Positions 61,585-64,000 of a DNA stretch of 64,000 nucleotides are shown piece by piece. The stretch is from Streptococcus oralis (lineage in GTDB: Bacteria; Bacillota; Bacilli; Lactobacillales; Streptococcaceae): positions 248,001 through 312,000 of the forward strand of contig NZ_CP023507.1 of assembly GCF_002386345.1 (NCBI RefSeq). The letters run 5' to 3'. The translations under genes were made by a program, and so were the position numbers. The notes under the pieces are model-generated. The model was given only the letters and a program-made list of their open reading frames with translations, was not told where the DNA came from and did no database searches. Every line of letters begins with the position of its first letter. The stretch's first letter is position 1.

Positions 61585-62165
61585 TAGAGATCTGCCTCCT
61601 TAAATACGACCTGACCATTTTCGAAACGATCCAAACGGGCCAGTGATAGGACTGGATACCCTGCTTTTTCAAGCAAATCACGACCATCTTGGAAAGATTT
61701 TTCAATCACGATACCAATCGCTTCAACTTTTGCTCCGGCTTGTTCGATGATTTGGATCAAGCCTTTGGCAGCTTGTCCATTTGCTAGGAAATCATCGATA
61801 ATCAAGACCTTGTCCTCTGGTGAAAGGAATTTTCCAGCGATGGAAACGGTGCTGGTCACCTGCTTGGTAAAGGAGTAAACCTCAGCAGTTAAGATGCCTT
61901 CGTTCATGGTGATGTTTTTAGCTTTCTTGGCGAAAATCATGGGAACATTTAAAGCTTCGGCAGTAAAAACGGCTGGGGCAATACCTGACGCTTCAATGGT
62001 TACGACCTTGGTAATGCCAGCAGTTGCGAATTTTTCCGCAAAAACTTTACCAATCTCCCGCATCAAACGATAGTCAACTTGATGGGTTAAAAAGGAATCT
62101 ACCTTGAGGATGTTGTCACCCAAGATATGCCCATCCTCAAGGATGCGCTCTTCTAATAATTTCAT
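61584..62165 (-). CDS. xpt: Xanthine phosphoribosyltransferase
   Basis: Xpt converts xanthine and PRPP to XMP for salvage. The 193-residue protein has the PRPP-binding motif [17 protein letters not shown] (about 124-140), and [12 protein letters not shown] near residue 55. The start follows AGGAGGTCTT on the minus strand. First gene of the xpt-pbuX operon. Confidence 0.96.
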   Translation of the reverse strand: MKLLEERILEDGHILGDNILKVDSFLTHQVDYRLMREIGKVFAEKFATAGITKVVTIEASGIAPAVFTAEALNVPMIFAKKAKNITMNEGILTAEVYSFTKQVTSTVSIAGKFLSPEDKVLIIDDFLANGQAAKGLIQIIEQAGAKVEAIGIVIEKSFQDGRDLLEKAGYPVLSLARLDRFENGQVVFKEADL

Positions 62166-62231
62166 AAGACCTCCTAAAGTCTAAACTCTTTTGTGTTTTT
62201 CTATCGCCTTTATCGTCTCAAAAAGGGCTAG

Positions 62232-62369
62232 AAAAAAGGACCTACTTAATTCCCTAAGCAAGTCCCCAAAATAGGCATGGCCAAAACCATACCTTCAGCT
62301 GACATACTCATTGTTAGGTGTTCCAGCACCTTGTAGAAACGTCGTGCCAATTCACGACATAAACAAGTA
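62232..62369 (-). ncRNA. Purine riboswitch of xpt-pbuX
   Basis: The aptamer lies at 62369-62305 on the minus strand. P1 is TACTT/GAGTA, the P2 arm GTCGTG/CACGAC, the joining segment GTTTCTAC, the P3 arm AGGTG/CACCT, then AACAATGAG with C at the ligand-pairing position, indicating guanine/xanthine-type rather than adenine. The expression platform is a terminator GGACTTGCTTA/TAAGTAGGTCC (62265-62238) followed by six T. Ligand binding should turn off xpt-pbuX. Confidence 0.9.
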
Positions 62370-62410
62370 AAATGATATTCAATTTTAAATAGGCTACTGC
62401 CAATGTTTTT

Positions 62411-62439
62411 ATTTTACACCAATTAGCTTTATAAATCAA
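62411..62439 (-). promoter_or_regulatory. Promoter of the xpt-pbuX operon
   Basis: On the minus strand TTGATT (62439-62434), 17-base spacer, TAAAAT (62416-62411), about 40 bases before the aptamer. Confidence 0.75.
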
Positions 62440-62473
62440 ATATTTTGTTAGCAAATAGATCATAAAAGCGAAC

Positions 62474-62508
62474 GAAAAAGCCTACAAGGCTAGATAGTAT
62501 TGTAGACT
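62474..62508 (-). terminator. Terminator of the exoA-VOC operon
   Basis: On the minus strand AGTCTACAA/TTGTAGGCT (62508-62500 with 62487-62479) followed by five T. Confidence 0.8.
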
Positions 62509-62517
62509 TCGATTATT

Positions 62518-62904
62518 CTATTCGCTAAATCTTAGAAAATAACCATCTGGATCCAAAATCGCAAATTCATGAGGGTAAATAAAGCTATCTCCCACTCGAA
62601 ATTCTCTTTTTGTCAGGGGACGATGGATAGGATAGTCAGCTTCCAGCATTTTTTGGTGGAGCTGAGGAACATCTGCAATGCCAAAGGAAATATTGACACC
62701 GCGCCCGAAAGGATAGGTCAGTTGGGCTAATTCTTCTGCGCTGCCTTCTTCTAACATGAGCTGGCAGTCTTCAAGAGAGAGAAAGAGAAATTTCTCCTCG
62801 GGGCGCTCGTATTCGACAGAGAATCCCAACAAGTCGCAGTAGAAGTGGCGTGATTTTTCGATGTCAGATACTACAAATTCAGGAATGATAGCTTGATAGT
62901 CCAT
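62518..62904 (-). CDS. VOC/glyoxalase-superfamily protein
   Basis: The 128-residue protein has two beta-alpha-beta-beta-beta modules typical of the vicinal-oxygen-chelate fold (IPEFVVSDIEKSRHFYCDLLGF; EFAILDPDGYFLRF). Members include glyoxalase I, bleomycin-resistance and fosfomycin proteins; this one has the bleomycin-type pattern but no clear specific assignment. It starts 11 bases after the exoA stop with GGAGAAAGCTA upstream, so it shares that transcript. Confidence 0.82.
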   Translation of the reverse strand: MDYQAIIPEFVVSDIEKSRHFYCDLLGFSVEYERPEEKFLFLSLEDCQLMLEEGSAEELAQLTYPFGRGVNISFGIADVPQLHQKMLEADYPIHRPLTKREFRVGDSFIYPHEFAILDPDGYFLRFSE

Positions 62905-62915
62905 TAGCTTTCTCC

Positions 62916-63743
62916 TTAGAGCTCAATCTCCATGACAATGGGTGTGTGGTCTTGGCGCGCACCTGAGTCAATCATATCAGACTTGGTCACCTTGTCAGCC
63001 ACGCGGTTGCTTGTCAGCCAGTAGTCGATTCTCCAGCCTGTATTGTTGATTTTAGAAGTCTTGCTGCGTTGTGCCCACCAAGTGTAGCGTTCTGGAACAT
63101 CGCCGTGAATGTGGCGGAAGGTATCCGTAAATCCAGTTGCCAAGAGGTTGGTAAATCCAGCACGTTCCTCGTCGGTAAATCCAGGTGAACGGCGGTTGCT
63201 AGCAGGATTTGCAAGGTCGATTTCATTGTGGGCTACGTTGTAGTCACCGGTCGCAAGGACTGGTTTTTCTTTGTCTAGTTCAGCCAAATACTCCGCATAT
63301 TTGACATCCCAGACTTGACGTTCTTCCAAGCGTTTGAGACCGTCGCCAGCGTTTGGAGTGTAAACTTGGGTTACGAAAAATTCATCAAATTCTAGAGTGA
63401 TGATACGGCCTTCCAAGTCCATGGTAGAAGGGGCACCGATTTCTGGGAAGCTGATAGTAGGCGTAAGTTCTTTCTTATAGAGGAACATGGTTCCAGCATA
63501 GCCTTTACGGGCAGGTTCTTGGGAAGAGCGCCACGTGTTTTCGTAACCTGGGAAGAGTTCCTCTAAAATTTCCAAGTGTTTCTTTGTAGGACCCTTGGCA
63601 GAAAGCTTGGTTTCTTGGATAGCGATGATATCAGCATTTTCAGCGACCAAGGTTTGTAGGACTTCTTGGGACAATTTGGCACGAGCTGAGTCACTAGTTA
63701 GGGCAGCGTTTAGGGAATCAATATTCCATGAGATAAGTTTCAT
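62916..63743 (-). CDS. exoA: Exodeoxyribonuclease III / AP endonuclease
   Basis: ExoA nicks DNA at abasic sites and removes 3' blocks in base excision repair. The 275-residue protein shows the family signatures MKLISWNIDSLNAA (Asn metal ligand), IIAIQETKLS (Glu), TGDYNVAH (Asp/Asn) and the C-terminal DHTPIVMEIEL (Asp-His). No signal peptide. A minus-strand -10 TATAAT (63777-63782) precedes it. Confidence 0.96.
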   Translation of the reverse strand: MKLISWNIDSLNAALTSDSARAKLSQEVLQTLVAENADIIAIQETKLSAKGPTKKHLEILEELFPGYENTWRSSQEPARKGYAGTMFLYKKELTPTISFPEIGAPSTMDLEGRIITLEFDEFFVTQVYTPNAGDGLKRLEERQVWDVKYAEYLAELDKEKPVLATGDYNVAHNEIDLANPASNRRSPGFTDEERAGFTNLLATGFTDTFRHIHGDVPERYTWWAQRSKTSKINNTGWRIDYWLTSNRVADKVTKSDMIDSGARQDHTPIVMEIEL

Positions 63744-63776
63744 AAAGTTACCTTTTTCATTCAGATTATAGATTTT

Positions 63777-63782
63777 ATTATA
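63777..63782 (-). promoter_or_regulatory. -10 element of exoA promoter
   Basis: Minus-strand TATAAT with a weak TTGGGG 18 bases upstream, about 33 bases before the exoA ATG. Confidence 0.6.
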
Positions 63783-63814
63783 CCAAAAAAAGGTCTATTT
63801 CCCCAACGTATGGC

Positions 63815-63843
63815 TTGAAAAATCACTCTCTTTCGTTTATAAT
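63815..63843 (+). promoter_or_regulatory. Promoter of the last (partial) gene
   Basis: TTGAAA (63815-63820), 17-base spacer, perfect TATAAT (63838-63843), 33 bases before the ATG at 63877. Confidence 0.75.
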
Positions 63844-63876
63844 TAAGAATGATTTTATGAAAGGGAGTGAAAATAA

Positions 63877-64000
63877 ATGAAATTTTACTCATATGACTAT
63901 GTACTTAGCCAAATCAGTCAGCAAAATGGCATCATGATTGGCTTTGGAATTGTTCTCCTAGCTATCACAGGATTTTTTGCTTTTAAAGCCTATCGAGATA
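63877..64000 (+). CDS. Membrane protein, DUF3290-like (3' end missing)
   Basis: Only the first 41 residues are in the window: MKFYSYDYVLSQISQQNG, then a transmembrane segment IMIGFGIVLLAITGFFAF and KAYRD. The start follows AAAGGGAGTGAAAATAA. The N-terminus resembles DUF3290 membrane proteins from memory. Function unknown; the rest lies beyond the window. Confidence 0.7.
   Translation, partial: MKFYSYDYVLSQISQQNGIMIGFGIVLLAITGFFAFKAYRD

Overview
The window comes from a mitis-group Streptococcus that is close to, but probably not, S. pneumoniae. Three things point there: the gene order (infB-rbfA-...-valS; rpoE-pyrG; ssbB-groES-groEL; rafR-aga-rafEFG-gtfA; sczA-czcD; nmlR-adh; galR-galK-galT; dpnI-pbuX-xpt-exoA), two RUP-type intergenic repeats, and the 16S sequence. 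At the 16S site where, from memory, pneumococcus carries C, this sequence has A (about 29836). Everything rests on reading the sequence and on remembered family features; no search was run.

Layout. 1-10330: the end of infB, rbfA, several small conserved hypothetical genes including a DUF1858/DUF438-hemerythrin pair, then a T-box-led transcript holding a GNAT acetyltransferase, an AT-rich membrane-protein gene and valS. 10418-17959: a restriction/defence island between valS and rpoE. Its first part is AT-rich and tightly packed: a cytosine methyltransferase, a protein with two GHKL ATPase modules and a kinase-like His box, an atypical response regulator, and a small protein with a caspase/CHAT-like His-Cys pair. 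A more host-like second methyltransferase and a putative restriction endonuclease follow. This methylase-kinase-receiver-protease arrangement is the best candidate here for an undescribed system. 18079-29254: rpoE, pyrG with a CTP-type attenuator, a possibly leaderless DUF4651 gene, a thioredoxin-like gene, ytpR, an SDR, competence-box ssbB, CIRCE-controlled groESL, queH, a DUF402 gene, recX and rlmD.

29264-36141 is an rRNA operon: tRNA-Glu, 16S, tRNA-Ala, 23S, 5S and 17 further tRNAs, none encoding CCA. Between 5S and tRNA-Val lies a 101-base insert that repeats the first 15 bases of tRNA-Val and folds into a long stem with two inner hairpins.

36187-49142 holds the raffinose locus (birA-like gene and rafR divergent from aga, rafE, rafF, rafG, gtfA), an O-antigen-ligase-like membrane protein, a MarR regulator and a quaternary-amine (choline/betaine type) ABC transporter. 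49334-58875 holds pnuC with a nonsense codon just after its best start, the SczA/CzcD zinc-efflux pair, NmlR with a zinc alcohol dehydrogenase, and a Leloir galactose cluster (galR, galK, a frameshifted HAD phosphatase, galT) followed by a thioesterase. 59056-64000 holds a DpnI cassette with a small 55-residue downstream gene, the purine-riboswitch-controlled xpt-pbuX operon, an exoA/VOC operon, and the start of a membrane protein cut by the window end.

Together the genes combine core translation and nucleotide metabolism with accessory modules: sugar uptake, metal and thiol stress, and at least two DNA-restriction loci. Classical Gram-positive control elements are visible throughout: T-box, purine riboswitch, pyrG attenuation, CIRCE, a competence box, cre-like sites and a MerR-type promoter with a 19-base spacer.
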